Source: Syntrophotalea acetylenica (lineage in GTDB: Bacteria > Desulfobacterota > Desulfuromonadia > Desulfuromonadales > Syntrophotaleaceae). From it: DNA of 64,000 bases. Made by a program: the position numbers and the translations under genes. The notes beneath the pieces were generated by a model. That model had not been told where the DNA came from. It worked only from the letters and a program-made list of their open reading frames with translations, and made no database searches. Positions 51,448-61,407 of this stretch are shown here, piece after piece (position 1 is the first letter of the stretch; every line of letters begins with the position of its first letter). The stretch is from positions 2,288,001 to 2,352,000 of the forward strand of contig NZ_CP015455.1 in the NCBI RefSeq assembly GCF_001888165.1. Reading direction: 5' to 3'.

Positions 51448-52769
51448 CACTTGCGCCCGATCAATAAATGAATAAATTCAATTGGTTACCAACTTGGAGG
51501 TCTTGAATCTGCTTGAGAGAGTCTGCAACCAGTGAAGAAATGGGCTTTTTCTCAAACAAGTTGACCTCCAAAATCTGTAGAAAAGTGTAGAGCGGACATG
51601 GGATATCGAGCTTCTTTTTGGCAATCACCACCAGCAGATAAATGCTCAATGCCACCCAGATCTGGCTCTTCACAGCGTTGATCGACGTTCCATAAAACGA
51701 CTTGATCCGCAAATGGCCTTTGACCCACTTGAAAAACAGATCCGCCTGGCAGCGCTGTTTGTAGATCTCGACGACGGTACTGGCAGGAATCGTAAAGCTG
51801 TTGGTCAGAAAAACCAGATGCTTGTTGCCCCCTTTGTCAACATAACTGATCCGGCGTAGTTTTTCCGGGTAGTCCGTTTTCGATTTATGGGTCACCAGAA
51901 TGATCGTCTGATCCGCCTTGATGCCGGCCGCTTTGTCTTTCAGGGCAGAGTACAGGCGCTTGAATCGCAAGTTGTCTTTGGCCCTGATGGCAAAGAAGGC
52001 TTCTTGTCGGTGCAATGCATAGAGTCACGAGATATCGGTATAGGCTTTGTCCATCGTGTAGATGGCATCTTCGGTCACCGGCAGAACATAGAGCATCCGG
52101 ACATCGTGAACCTTGCCGGCCATAATAGCCACATGCGTCGGGATGGTTTTCCGCAGGTCGAGTAGCGTGTGCATTTTCACTGCGGCCTTGGTCGTCGGGA
52201 ACTCGGCCCAAGGGAACAAGGTCAAGCACAGATCGATGGTCGTGGAATCAAAGGCGTACAACGGTTGATCGAGTTCCAGCGCGAACGGTTCGCCACAGTA
52301 AAGCTGTTGCGCCATCCGGATCAGGACATTGCCGAAATCCTGAAAGATGCGCCAATCTCTGCGATCGTTGGCATCAGCAGGGTCGACCGCGAGACGGCAC
52401 CTCTAAAACCGACGTGGTAAAGCTTCTCCCGATGGAAATTCAAGCAGGTTTCGATAACCCGCAGGCTTTCACGGCCAGCCATTTGAGCATAAGCGAGGCA
52501 CAGAAACTGATCGAACGTGGAAAAGCTTCTGGCCCTGTAATTGCCGCGATAGCGACGAACAGACAGATTGAAATCATGCCGTGGCAGAAACTGCAACAGT
52601 TGCCGGAAAAAGGTTTGACCTGAATTCACGGATACCCTCCTCCGTTATCAGGAAGGTATTACCCCACTTTGCCGAGGCGAATTCAATTCGAAAACGGATC
52701 AGTTATGTCAAAGAGCTTTTATTCTCAACGACTTACGTCATTTTGCAATTTTTTAACCGGACACTAGTG
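51448..52769 (-). mobile_element. IS4-family insertion sequence, inactive
   Basis: A 1322-bp element bounded by imperfect inverted ends: left CACTTGCGCCCGATCAA, right (complement) CACTAGTGTCCGGTTAA, 12 of 17 matching. It is flanked by the 9-bp direct repeat TTACAGACT. The single transposase gene on the minus strand is broken twice. Confidence 0.85.
51461..52629 (-). pseudogene. IS4-family transposase with a frameshift and a nonsense codon
   Basis: Pieces in order: FLPRHDFNLSVRRYRGNYRA (N-terminal), then after a frame change near 52390 LYAFDSTTIDLCLTLFPWAE with the first catalytic D, and VVEIYKQRCQADLFFKWVKG, the Y-(2)-R-(3)-E-type signature region in which the usual E lies in an altered form, ending LRIKSFYGTSINAVKSQIW. 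A TGA at 52025-52027 sits where CGA (Arg) would continue the frame (DIS-stop-LYALHRQEAF). Two independent lesions mean the element cannot make transposase. Confidence 0.88.
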
Positions 52770-52778
52770 TTACAGACT
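52770..52778. repeat. 9-bp target duplication, right copy
   Basis: TTACAGACT, matching 51439-51447. Confidence 0.85.
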
Positions 52779-52786
52779 ATAAAAAA

Positions 52787-54115
52787 TCAATTTTTCGGCT
52801 TGGCAGCCCTCTTGATATTCAGCAGATGAAAATACTGAATGTTATCAGACGTGGAATTACCGCCTCTGGCACCGCACCCGAGAGTAAAGGTAGGCAGCAA
52901 GTTGTTGTACTCTCCGCCTACAGCTCCCAACACCGAAGGTTGGTTCATGAGAATCCTGCCCGCAGGAACGGCCAAAGCATATTCTTCAAAGGCCTTATCA
53001 TCACAGGTATGGATCGCGGCCGAATGACCTGCGCCTTTGAATTCGAGCATTTCACAGGCGAGCTGAATGGCCTTTTCTCTGCTGTCCACAACGACGTAAC
53101 CTAATACCGGCGAAAGCTTTTCGCCGCTTAAGAGGTCTCCGGCACCAATATCATCCAGTGGGACCAATATAACGGTAGTCTCCTCTGGGACCCTGAAACC
53201 TGCAAATTCAGCAACTTTTGCCGCAGATCGGCCAACAACATCCAATACCGGAATATTCTTTTCCTGATCGAACATGGCTTCTGCAAGTTTCGCTTTTTCC
53301 TCCTCATTGACGATATAGGCGCCTTTTTCTTTGAATTTCTCAAGAGTTGCGTCGGCAATCTTCTGATCATCAAAAATTAAATTTTGCTCAGAAGCACAAA
53401 TCACACCATTATCAAACGTCTTAGAGAGAATGATGTTATCCGTAGTTTGTTCAAGGTTCGCTGATTTTTCGATATAAGCGGGAACATTGCCGGGGCCAAC
53501 ACCGTAAGCAGGGTGACCCGAAGTGTAAGAAGCATGGACCATGGCCTTGCCGCCAGTTGCCAGAATAAGCGAGGTCCCCGGGTGCTTGATCAGATAGGAC
53601 GTTGCCTCAACAGAGGGCTCCGCAATCCACTGGATACAATTCTTTGGGGCACCGGCCTCAACGGCGGCATTAAGCATAAGCCTGGCAGCTTCAACACCAC
53701 ATTGCTGGCCCCTAGGATGGAAAGCAAAAACAACCGTATTTCTGCCCTTAAGGGCGATAATCGCTTTGAATAATATTGTTGAGGTAGGATTGGTGGTGGG
53801 CGTCAGAGCAGCAATAACCCCAAACGGTTCCGCTATCTGTATAACGCCATCTTCCTCGCCAATGACCCCAACGGACTTTTTATCGCGTAGATAGTCACCA
53901 ACAACTTGGGTAGCGGCCATATTCTTTGCCACCTTGTGCCCTACAACCCCCATCAAGGTTTCCTCATAAGCCATTTGCCCCAGTCTTTCAGCATTGGCGA
54001 CACCTGCCGCTACCATGCTTTCAACAATGTGATCAACCTGCTCCTGAGAATAAGCGGAAAAAGACTTAAGCGCTTCTTGTGCGTTCGCTACCAAACAATC
54101 AATTGTTGATTTCAT
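52787..54115 (-). CDS. CoA-acylating aldehyde dehydrogenase
   Basis: A 442-residue enzyme of the acetylating aldehyde dehydrogenase group (like the N-terminal half of AdhE, EutE and SauS). Motifs are EPFGVIAALTPTTNPTSTIL, the NAD-binding TGGKAMVHASYTSGHPAYGV with GPGNVPAYI, and the catalytic cysteine in NGVICASEQ. It converts an aldehyde with CoA and NAD to acyl-CoA, feeding the phosphotransacylase and kinase encoded just upstream in the operon. The IS4 element lies only 9 bp beyond its stop, so the downstream end of the operon has been altered. Substrate could be acetaldehyde or a C3-C4 aldehyde. Confidence 0.9.
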   Translation of the reverse strand: MKSTIDCLVANAQEALKSFSAYSQEQVDHIVESMVAAGVANAERLGQMAYEETLMGVVGHKVAKNMAATQVVGDYLRDKKSVGVIGEEDGVIQIAEPFGVIAALTPTTNPTSTILFKAIIALKGRNTVVFAFHPRGQQCGVEAARLMLNAAVEAGAPKNCIQWIAEPSVEATSYLIKHPGTSLILATGGKAMVHASYTSGHPAYGVGPGNVPAYIEKSANLEQTTDNIILSKTFDNGVICASEQNLIFDDQKIADATLEKFKEKGAYIVNEEEKAKLAEAMFDQEKNIPVLDVVGRSAAKVAEFAGFRVPEETTVILVPLDDIGAGDLLSGEKLSPVLGYVVVDSREKAIQLACEMLEFKGAGHSAAIHTCDDKAFEEYALAVPAGRILMNQPSVLGAVGGEYNNLLPTFTLGCGARGGNSTSDNIQYFHLLNIKRAAKPKN

Positions 54116-54179
54116 TTGTTACACCTTTTTGAGAAGTTGTAATAACTCAATCTTTTCAACCAAGCATGGAAACAAGGCT

Positions 54180-55223
54180 TTACAAAGAAGCTGCGTGTGC
54201 ACAAACAACCTCTTCACAATGATTTAGTTTTATTGAGGCCTGAAGACAGGTCATGGCAGTGACCCCCACAATAGTTTCAACGCTGCAGCTTCTTGAAAGG
54301 TCATTGAATGGTTTTCGTAGACCTTGAAGCAATGGGCCTATTCCTTTGGCGCCGTATAGAACCTGGGGAATTTTGGATCCAATATTTCCAGCATCGAGAT
54401 CTGGAAAAACTAAAACGTTGGCCTTTCCAGCAAGTGGACTATCCGGGGTTTTCATACCGGCACTTCGTTGGCAAACAGCCGGATCAATTTGAAGCTCACC
54501 ATCGATAATCATATTTTTCGATATATCTCTTGCCAAAACCGTGGCCTCCCTAACCTTTTGGATATCTGGATGCTCAGCGCTGCCTTTGGTTGAGAAAGAA
54601 AGCATAGCCACCCTTGCTGGCACTTCTAAAATCGATTCAAAAGTTTGTGCAGAGGAAACAGCAATTCCCGCCAATTGTTGGGCATCAGGGTTTGGGTTGA
54701 CCGCCACATCCGCCATTAAAAACACCCCTTCCTCTCCAAAATCTTTCAATCCGGTATCAACCAAGATTGCAGAGGACACCAAACTCACACCAATCATTAA
54801 CCCTACTGTTTGAACCCCGGCACGTATCACATCACCAGTTGTATTAGCGGCACCAGCCACACATCCATCGACATAACCAGATTGAAGCATCATCCCGGCA
54901 TAGTGGAGATTAGTTAAATTTGACAAGACCTCGTAAGCTTGAGATGAGGTAATTCCTTTGTCTTTTCTTAAAAAAACAAATTCCTTTAAATATTGATTTT
55001 TATTTATATCGTCACGAAATTTAATGATTTCACACCCGGATATATCAATATGATTAATCTCGGCACACATATTTATTTCTTCAGCGTCTCCAATAAGTAT
55101 AATTTTTGCGATTTTTCTATTGGTTATGATTTCGGCTGCCTTGAGCATCCTCACATCATAGCTTTCAGGAAAAACAATTTTTTTTCTTGGTCCGCATATT
55201 GCCTTATTAATTATTTTTTCCAT
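54180..55223 (-). CDS. Phosphate acyltransferase (acetyl/butyryl)
   Basis: A 347-residue Pta/Ptb-type enzyme. RKKIVFPESYDVRMLKAAEI opens the fold; GYVDGCVAGAANTTGDVIRA and FLMADVAVNPNPDAQQLAGI are signature segments, with MLSFSTKGSAEHPDIQKV and NVLVFPDLDAGNIGSK later. It swaps CoA for phosphate on acetyl- or butyryl-CoA. The ATG at 55223 is chosen by comparison with family N-termini; a TTG at 55259 would add 12 residues. It lies between butyrate kinase and aldehyde dehydrogenase genes. The butyrate kinase neighbour suggests acyl groups of C3-C5 as well as acetyl. Confidence 0.9.
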   Translation of the reverse strand: MEKIINKAICGPRKKIVFPESYDVRMLKAAEIITNRKIAKIILIGDAEEINMCAEINHIDISGCEIIKFRDDINKNQYLKEFVFLRKDKGITSSQAYEVLSNLTNLHYAGMMLQSGYVDGCVAGAANTTGDVIRAGVQTVGLMIGVSLVSSAILVDTGLKDFGEEGVFLMADVAVNPNPDAQQLAGIAVSSAQTFESILEVPARVAMLSFSTKGSAEHPDIQKVREATVLARDISKNMIIDGELQIDPAVCQRSAGMKTPDSPLAGKANVLVFPDLDAGNIGSKIPQVLYGAKGIGPLLQGLRKPFNDLSRSCSVETIVGVTAMTCLQASIKLNHCEEVVCAHAASL

Positions 55224-55276
55224 GAATTTCAATTTAGTGCCCCTTTCTGAGCTTCCCAACCCACGAACAAGCGAAC

Positions 55277-56359
55277 TTATATAATATTCACATACTCCTT
55301 TGCGACTTCTTCACCACAAAGAACTCTCAATGAACCCTCAGCCAATGAAAGCATTTCATTCTCGCCAGGAAAAACCATAAATTCAGCTAAACATTCGACG
55401 CGAGGTTTGATCTCCTCGACCAATGACTGCCATCTGGCGATCCCACCAGTAAGGACGATGGCGTCGACATCGCAATTCAGAACCGGCGCCATACTGCCGA
55501 TTTCTTTAGCGATCTGATAGGCCATCGCCTGCATAACAAGAAGCGCCTCTTTGTCGCCGGCCTTAATTTTTTCATCGATTTCCAAGCCGGAATTAGTGCC
55601 GAGGTAGGACACCATTCCCCCCTTTCCAGAGAGCTTTCTCTTCAGGTCTTCCTTAGCAATCCCCGAGTAGCACATGTCAATGACATCAAACACCGGCAAT
55701 GCGCCACATCGTTCAGGAGAAAACGGCCCAGCATCCATACCACCCGAGACATCAACCATAGAGCCCTTTCGGTGGGCCGTGATAGAAATGCCACCTCCAA
55801 GGTGACCTACGATAAGGTTTATATCTTGATATTTCTTGCAGAGTGATTCAGCGGCACGACGAGCAACAGCCTTAATATTCAATGCATGCGAAAAGCTTTT
55901 GCGCTCCATTCCAGCCAGGCCTGACAACCGGGCAACAGGCTCGAATTCATCTACCGAAACAGGGTCTACCGTGAAAACAGGCGCATTGAACCTGCTTCCA
56001 ATTTCATTGGCAATCAGCGCCCCAAGATTTGACGCATGCTCACGAGTTTTTGGTGAGCGTATATCATCAAGCATGGCTCCGTTCACTGCATAGGTACCGC
56101 TTTTAAGAGGAGGCAAAAGACCGCCCCTACCAACAACAGCATCCAATGAAGTAACCCTAGGGCTTATGTTGTCAAGCCATGAAATGACGCTTTTAATCCT
56201 AAATTCATATTGGTCAAGGACGCGTTCAAAAACCTCTAGTTCCTCGGCACTATGGTTAATTGTAGTTTCAATAACGGGTAAAAGATCTTTAAACAACGAA
56301 ACCTTAGTAGATGTTGAACCAGGGTTAATAGCCAAAATACTGTGGCTTTGTTTGCTCAT
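55277..56359 (-). CDS. buk: Butyrate kinase
   Basis: A 360-residue acyl kinase of the ASKHA superfamily, butyrate-kinase branch. SILAINPGSTSTKVSLF is the phosphate-1 loop, VGRGGLLPPLKSGTYAVNGA and SHALNIKAVARRAA are family segments, GHLGGGISITAHRKGSMVDV binds substrate/ATP, and VLTGGIARW is the adenosine motif. It makes ATP from butyryl-phosphate (or related acyl phosphates) in the last step of acid formation. First gene of the minus-strand operon, with SD AGGAGAGTAAAGGT and a sigma-54 promoter about 120 bp upstream. Confidence 0.94.
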   Translation of the reverse strand: MSKQSHSILAINPGSTSTKVSLFKDLLPVIETTINHSAEELEVFERVLDQYEFRIKSVISWLDNISPRVTSLDAVVGRGGLLPPLKSGTYAVNGAMLDDIRSPKTREHASNLGALIANEIGSRFNAPVFTVDPVSVDEFEPVARLSGLAGMERKSFSHALNIKAVARRAAESLCKKYQDINLIVGHLGGGISITAHRKGSMVDVSGGMDAGPFSPERCGALPVFDVIDMCYSGIAKEDLKRKLSGKGGMVSYLGTNSGLEIDEKIKAGDKEALLVMQAMAYQIAKEIGSMAPVLNCDVDAIVLTGGIARWQSLVEEIKPRVECLAEFMVFPGENEMLSLAEGSLRVLCGEEVAKEYVNII

Positions 56360-56964
56360 ACCTTTACTCTCCTAACTGATTTAACTTTTCATAATGTTAT
56401 TAATGTTTTATTTCATGAAATACACAAATAAGGATTTTACACGCAATTTTTTCAAATGTTTGCTTTGTCAAAAATTTATTAGCAAAGGTAATGCCAGTTT
56501 TTTAAATACCATTCTGACTGAGAAGTAAATTGGGGACTGGTTTAATATGGGGAGGGATAAGCATTTATAATGTCGATATTTTTATCGGTAAAATTTTTTA
56601 CGTTCTACGATCTTAAAACCATATTTTTATTGACCTTGACCTTGATGAGGTGTAAATTTTTTTTACTACAAATCGGAAGGGAAACTTCTTTACCCAAAGG
56701 AGACCACTGTGAAGGGGCATTTCTGGAAAGCCGGGCCAAACCGAGACGCAAAGGGAGAACAAAACCCGAAGCCACCGTTTCTTAAAGCTTGGCGCAAGCA
56801 CGTTTTTCTGACATGAAACCCGAACCGGAAAACCGGCCCACAATTCACTTTAGGCGCATTTAGTTGCGGACCAGCAGAACAGATTGTGTACCCCTTTATA
56901 CGAAGAACCTGCCCCAACCACCCTTTGCCCAGGCCTAGCCTCAACACCAACAGGACTAAGTCTT
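56360..56964. promoter_or_regulatory. Divergent control region between buk operon and sigma-54 activator
   Basis: About 600 bp. It holds a -24/-12 promoter for the leftward operon (56481-56496) and presumably upstream activator sites. The part 56690-56930 is richer in GC and contains no gene I can support. Confidence 0.6.
56481..56496 (-). promoter_or_regulatory. Sigma-54 (-24/-12) promoter of the buk-pta-aldehyde dehydrogenase operon
   Basis: Minus strand reads TGGCATTACCTTTGCT, matching TGGCA and TTGCT of the sigma-54 consensus at exact spacing. A sigma-54 activator gene is divergent from the operon. Confidence 0.75.
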
Positions 56965-59025
56965 ATGTTTGCTTCTGACTTGAAAACAAGAACATCGCCA
57001 ATCTATTTGACCAACCTCCGAAATGAATGGCGAAAATTTCTTGAGGGAGACACCGCAACCCCAAAATATATACGGAAAGAAGTTTATGAATCTTGGGCCC
57101 GTAGCAAAAAAGCGGGGGTCGACCCATTTAATTTTAGCCCCTCAATAATTTTCAATAAGGAAGATGCTCAAAAGCAAGCTTATAGCCATGAAGATTTGAT
57201 CAAATCATTTGGCAGAGCCGTTAATATTATCCAGGAAATTGCCCACAAGAACAAACTAAAGTTACAACTATTTGACAAAAACGGATATAGCGTTAATATA
57301 ATTTTGTCCAGCAGCAAAAAGGAAACTCCCATCACCCTAAACTCTTATATTGTGCGCGACATCAATGAGGAACATGTAGGCACAAACGCCGTTTCTCTTT
57401 GCCTCCACACAGGAAAACCCGTACAACTTGTTGGACCAGAACACTTTCACTCTCTTTTTCACAACAATATATGTTCCTGTGCTCCAATCCATGACAATGA
57501 AAACAATGTCATAGGAGCCTTGAATGTATTTTGCACCCTGCAGGAAAGCAACATAGATGCACTCCCCTTGACCGTGTTCTTGGCTTCTATTTTTGACAAT
57601 CGATCCCTTGTCACCAATGTTCTTGAAGAATTAAACGTTTATGAGTTTGCCATGCGGCACATCGTCAAATATCTTCCGCAAGGCATTGCCTATTTAGGAC
57701 AAAATTGCGATCTTAAGGCATTCAACAACGCTTTTTTAAAGCTTCTCTCTCTTGGCCCATCTGAAGACATAAAATATCAAATTGAAAAATTCGCCTCCAA
57801 TCTCGAATATATTAAAAAGCGAGAGGACATCTCTAAAAAGGAACTACTCTTAGATATTCAGGGCAAAAAAAAGTCTTTTCTAGTTACCACCAAAAATATT
57901 TTCACCAACAAAAATTCTCTTCGTGGCCAGTTCCTAATCATGGAGGACACTGAAGAAGCCTTAAAATCTCTCGCAAAATTACGAGGGAACAAAGCTGTCT
58001 ATACATTTGATCACATCATCGGAGAAAACTCGCAATTACTTGCGGCCAAGGGAGTTGCACTACAGGTTGCAGACAGCCCCGTACCCGTGTTGATCGTAGG
58101 GGAGAGCGGGACCGGAAAGGAACTTTTTGCCCAAGCTATACACAACAGCAGTGACAGAGCAAATGAACCTTTTGTCGCCATTAACTGCGGCGCGATCCCA
58201 CCAGAATTAATCGAAAGTGAATTATTTGGCTACGTAGCCGGAGCCTTTACTGGCGCACTCAAGTCCGGAAAGACAGGAAAATTGGAACTGGCCCACGGAG
58301 GCACTTTATTCTTTGATGAAGTTGAAAGTATGCCGCTCAATGTGCAAATCAAGCTACTTAGAGCCCTTTCAACAAAGAGAATATGCAGGGTAGGTGGCGT
58401 AGATGAAATCCCCATCGATATACGACTGATTTCCGCCTGCAAAGGTGATTTACTTGATGATGCCGACAAAGGGAATTTCAGAGAAGATCTTTATTACAGA
58501 ATCAGCACTATCCTGGTTAACCTACCCTCATTGCGTGATCGAAAAAATGACATCCCACTGCTTGCTAAGCATTTTCTCAAATTATGTGGATCTGAGTTAG
58601 GAGCAATGCAATTGACAATGGAGGGCAGATTCCTAAATGCTCTGTCCGACTACTCCTGGAGAGGAAATATTCGCGAACTCAGAAATGTAATTGAGAGAGC
58701 CATTGTTTTAAGAAAGGAAAGCACCGAACTAAGCCTGGACTTGCTGCCAGAGAGGATAATAAAGTCACACTTATACAAAGATACAAAAAAGGTTTTGGAA
58801 CCCTGCTTCTCAGCAACTGGAAAAGATTCCGAAAAATTGGACATTTTAAAAATTGCTGAAGAAATCGCCATTGAAAAAGTTTTTATTCAAGAAAATGGCA
58901 ACATAACAAAAATATCAAAAGCTTTAGGGATCAGCAAACCTACCCTCTATTCAAAAATCAATAAAAGCAAAAAACTAAGTAGACTCAAGGAAAGCCTTGA
59001 AAACGATTCAAATTCTTCAGTATAG
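56965..59025 (+). CDS. Sigma-54-dependent activator of the AcoR type
   Basis: A 686-residue regulator. The N-terminal part (RKEVYESWARSKKAGVDPFN) and a GAF domain (IVRDINEEHVGTNAVSLCLH, HNNICSCAPIHDNENNVIGA) match AcoR-like sensors of alcohols and diols. A PAS-like segment is followed by the AAA+ domain: GESGTGKE (Walker A), GYVAGAFTGALKSG (GAFTGA loop), TLFFDEVESM (Walker B). The Fis-type HTH at the end is GNITKISKALGISKPTLYSK. ATG 56965 is chosen; a start at 56884 is possible. It probably activates the divergent buk operon through the -24/-12 site, perhaps also AFOR, alcohol dehydrogenase and the porin. Low GC. Confidence 0.92.
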   Translation: MFASDLKTRTSPIYLTNLRNEWRKFLEGDTATPKYIRKEVYESWARSKKAGVDPFNFSPSIIFNKEDAQKQAYSHEDLIKSFGRAVNIIQEIAHKNKLKLQLFDKNGYSVNIILSSSKKETPITLNSYIVRDINEEHVGTNAVSLCLHTGKPVQLVGPEHFHSLFHNNICSCAPIHDNENNVIGALNVFCTLQESNIDALPLTVFLASIFDNRSLVTNVLEELNVYEFAMRHIVKYLPQGIAYLGQNCDLKAFNNAFLKLLSLGPSEDIKYQIEKFASNLEYIKKREDISKKELLLDIQGKKKSFLVTTKNIFTNKNSLRGQFLIMEDTEEALKSLAKLRGNKAVYTFDHIIGENSQLLAAKGVALQVADSPVPVLIVGESGTGKELFAQAIHNSSDRANEPFVAINCGAIPPELIESELFGYVAGAFTGALKSGKTGKLELAHGGTLFFDEVESMPLNVQIKLLRALSTKRICRVGGVDEIPIDIRLISACKGDLLDDADKGNFREDLYYRISTILVNLPSLRDRKNDIPLLAKHFLKLCGSELGAMQLTMEGRFLNALSDYSWRGNIRELRNVIERAIVLRKESTELSLDLLPERIIKSHLYKDTKKVLEPCFSATGKDSEKLDILKIAEEIAIEKVFIQENGNITKISKALGISKPTLYSKINKSKKLSRLKESLENDSNSSV

Positions 59026-59067
59026 CCATTAGACAATTATTTACACTATAATTGCAACAACATGGAA

Positions 59068-59114
59068 AACAATAAGGCTTCATCCATTTTATCTACGGAT
59101 GAGGCCTTATTGTT
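59068..59114. terminator. Bidirectional terminator between converging genes
   Basis: AACAATAAGGC-T-TCATCC (from 59068) pairs with GGATGA-G-GCCTTATTGTT (to 59114), an 17-bp paired stem with one mismatch and an AT loop. It separates the rightward activator gene from the leftward porin gene and works for both. Confidence 0.75.
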
Positions 59115-59197
59115 GCGAATTCAGCTTTTCTTGAGTTATTCTGCAAAAATATTATTATTCATACTGCTCAAACGGTTGATTATCTTGAACATAATAT

Positions 59198-60574
59198 TCA
59201 GAAATAATAACTCAATTCAGCACGAAGGAACGCGGCCGCATGATCCTGTTGATCGTCTGTATAGTAATTTCCCGGCTCCAGGAACTCAAACAGAAGGTGA
59301 CCAGAAAGTTTATCTTTCGGAGTAAACAGTTTTTCTTTGAGGGTGAAGTTGTTTTTGCAGGTAATAAGCAAACCGCGATCCTTGCCTCCGCCCGCACCGT
59401 TGCCCTCAGGTGCCCACATATATCCGAGCAAGAGATCAATTTTCAATTTTTTAATGGGTGAAATAGAAAAGTCAATGTAGGGCATGTTCAAGTTGGACCA
59501 GCGGCCTGCGCCGTCGGTGTCATATGCATATACAAAGAGTTCACTGTATTGCGGCCAACGGGCCCAGAGCGGATTCCACCCCTCATCCTTGGACGTTTCG
59601 GGATCATCACCTGAAAGATAATACCAGCCCAGACCGATGCGTGCCTTCTGCGCAGCAAGGGGTTCTATGGCATAAGCCGCCTTGGCATCGATCATAAACG
59701 CTGAAATGTCATTACCAAACTGATAGGCTGCCTCAAGATTGCCCTTAAGATGACTGGTGAAGACCGGCATCAAGCGGGTTCCAATGGTATGGCGGTCATT
59801 GTTGTTAAGAAAAGCGACATCCTGTTCATGGGTCTTAACGAGATAATACGCCTCAAACGGAAACTGTTGGATGGATTTGTTTTTGACATAAACACCGCCG
59901 CCCGTCTCCGTGCCGTCAAAAGCGTTTCCACCTGTGAACCCGGCGATGTCGCGGTCTTCGGAATGCATGGCTAGCGGATCCTGGGCATTGGTATTCAGCA
60001 GGAGAAAATCGACCGTGGTGTCGGCTAAACCGGAATAAGTCAATTTCACAGCATCAAAGTAAATTGTTCTGGAGCCATCCTTTGCTGTTCCGTCAAGGAT
60101 CAGTTTCCCTGTTCCATAGATCAGATCCTGACGCCCGAGGCGCAGAGTCCAGTCGTTCCATTTCCAGTCAAAAAACAGGTTGTCGATTACGATCTCGTCT
60201 AACGAGTTCCAGGAGTTGTTGTCCGGCTCCAGATAGGTACGGAATTCATTTACGAGGCGGGCTTTCACCATGAAGTTTTCGCTCCGGCGGTACTCCCCCC
60301 AGAGGCGGGTCCGATAACGCTGGAAATGATTCACCCCACCACGCGCTTCACCGCCGTTGGTGTAGGGGATATTATCGAAGTATACTTCACGAAGCCGGAT
60401 ATCGCCCCCGAACAAAAATTCCGAAAATGCAGGCGCAGTATTCGCTTTCAAACCTCCCGCTGTTCCAGACTGACTCCCCTCAAATGTCGCTTTCCCGTTT
60501 TGTTCCGCGCCGACCGGGCAAGACATCATGGCCATCAAAAGCGCCAGAAAAACAATGGTTGATTCAATCCTCAC
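59198..60574 (-). CDS. Alginate-export-type outer-membrane porin
   Basis: A 458-residue beta-barrel porin. The GTG start at 60574 follows AAAGGAGGGTATTTTT and gives a signal peptide (ESTIVFLALLMAMMSCPVGA). An upstream start at 60676 is in the same frame but lacks a signal. The mature part has FLFGGDIRLREVYFDNIPYT, RYRTRLWGEYRRSENFMVKA and LRLGRQDLIYGTGKLILDGT, as in the alginate-export family, and ends in an aromatic strand AELSYYF. It may admit the organic substrate of the nearby pathway. A sigma-54-like site lies about 545 bp upstream. Confidence 0.85.
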   Translation of the reverse strand: MRIESTIVFLALLMAMMSCPVGAEQNGKATFEGSQSGTAGGLKANTAPAFSEFLFGGDIRLREVYFDNIPYTNGGEARGGVNHFQRYRTRLWGEYRRSENFMVKARLVNEFRTYLEPDNNSWNSLDEIVIDNLFFDWKWNDWTLRLGRQDLIYGTGKLILDGTAKDGSRTIYFDAVKLTYSGLADTTVDFLLLNTNAQDPLAMHSEDRDIAGFTGGNAFDGTETGGGVYVKNKSIQQFPFEAYYLVKTHEQDVAFLNNNDRHTIGTRLMPVFTSHLKGNLEAAYQFGNDISAFMIDAKAAYAIEPLAAQKARIGLGWYYLSGDDPETSKDEGWNPLWARWPQYSELFVYAYDTDGAGRWSNLNMPYIDFSISPIKKLKIDLLLGYMWAPEGNGAGGGKDRGLLITCKNNFTLKEKLFTPKDKLSGHLLFEFLEPGNYYTDDQQDHAAAFLRAELSYYF

Positions 60575-61119
60575 AAAAATACCCTCCTTTTGAATGCAAA
60601 GTGGAAATCTCCGTTCTTGGGTCGGGGTCAGAGTCCCCTGATTTTGCCAAAACGGTTCATGGTAGACCCTGCTCATGTATTGTTCCCGCAGTGACGTGAA
60701 TAAAGCCTGAATCCGTGAGACTTGGACGGCAAATAGCGCAAGCCATTGACCTGTCTAAGGCATCCAGAAATCATCGATGAACCTATGGGTGCTCCCAGGA
60801 TTTTTGAAAATTTTATCCAAGCCAAGCGCTTACACTTTGTGACGCCTTGTTGTGCATATTCAAAAAAATGAATGTGTAAGAGGTTCAACCGGTTTTTACC
60901 AAACGGAGCGCCGTAACACCGGACCATATACTGCTGTCGCTGTTATTGTCAGCCGCCTCCGCGTTGCCCTCGAACAGCCTGATGGGGACGTTCCATTCGC
61001 AGAGATCCGTGAAGAAGTGTTTTCTTCGGGCTGGCAAAGGGCTTTGGTGATAAAATGGGGAAGGCTTCCCTCCTTTCGTGATTTATGACAGAGAACAACT
61101 TCCTATGGTTTTTTGTAGC

Positions 61120-61135
61120 AGCAAGGGCAATGCCA
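61120..61135 (-). promoter_or_regulatory. Sigma-54-like (-24/-12) site upstream of the porin
   Basis: Minus strand reads TGGCATTGCCCTTGCT, nearly the same as the buk promoter (shared TGGCATT and TTGCT). It is far (about 545 bp) from the porin start, so either a long leader exists or the match is incidental. Confidence 0.5.
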
Positions 61136-61407
61136 TTGATGTATACGGAAAAATTGTGAAAGGATTTTTGAATGAAAAAAGATGCTGTTCCAAGAAATTT
61201 GTTAAGAAAATTGAACGGTTAGCCAATAAGATAAAAGGCCTTAGGATTGTGTGGGCCATTTTGATTAGGTGGGGTGCTGCGGGTATGACCGGTTAAATTT
61301 GTTTACGGAGAGAGCCTTTTTCAAAACTCTTGACCTGAGGTAGACGAAATTTCACTAAAGTTTGCCGCCGACAAGGCACCGGGGAAACGATCGGTGCTCC
61401 CTCCAAC

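Noticed and set aside
60852-61296. Short plus-strand frames between the porin and the molybdenum enzyme
   Set aside because: No SD or recognisable sequence; they overlap the -24/-12-like site.
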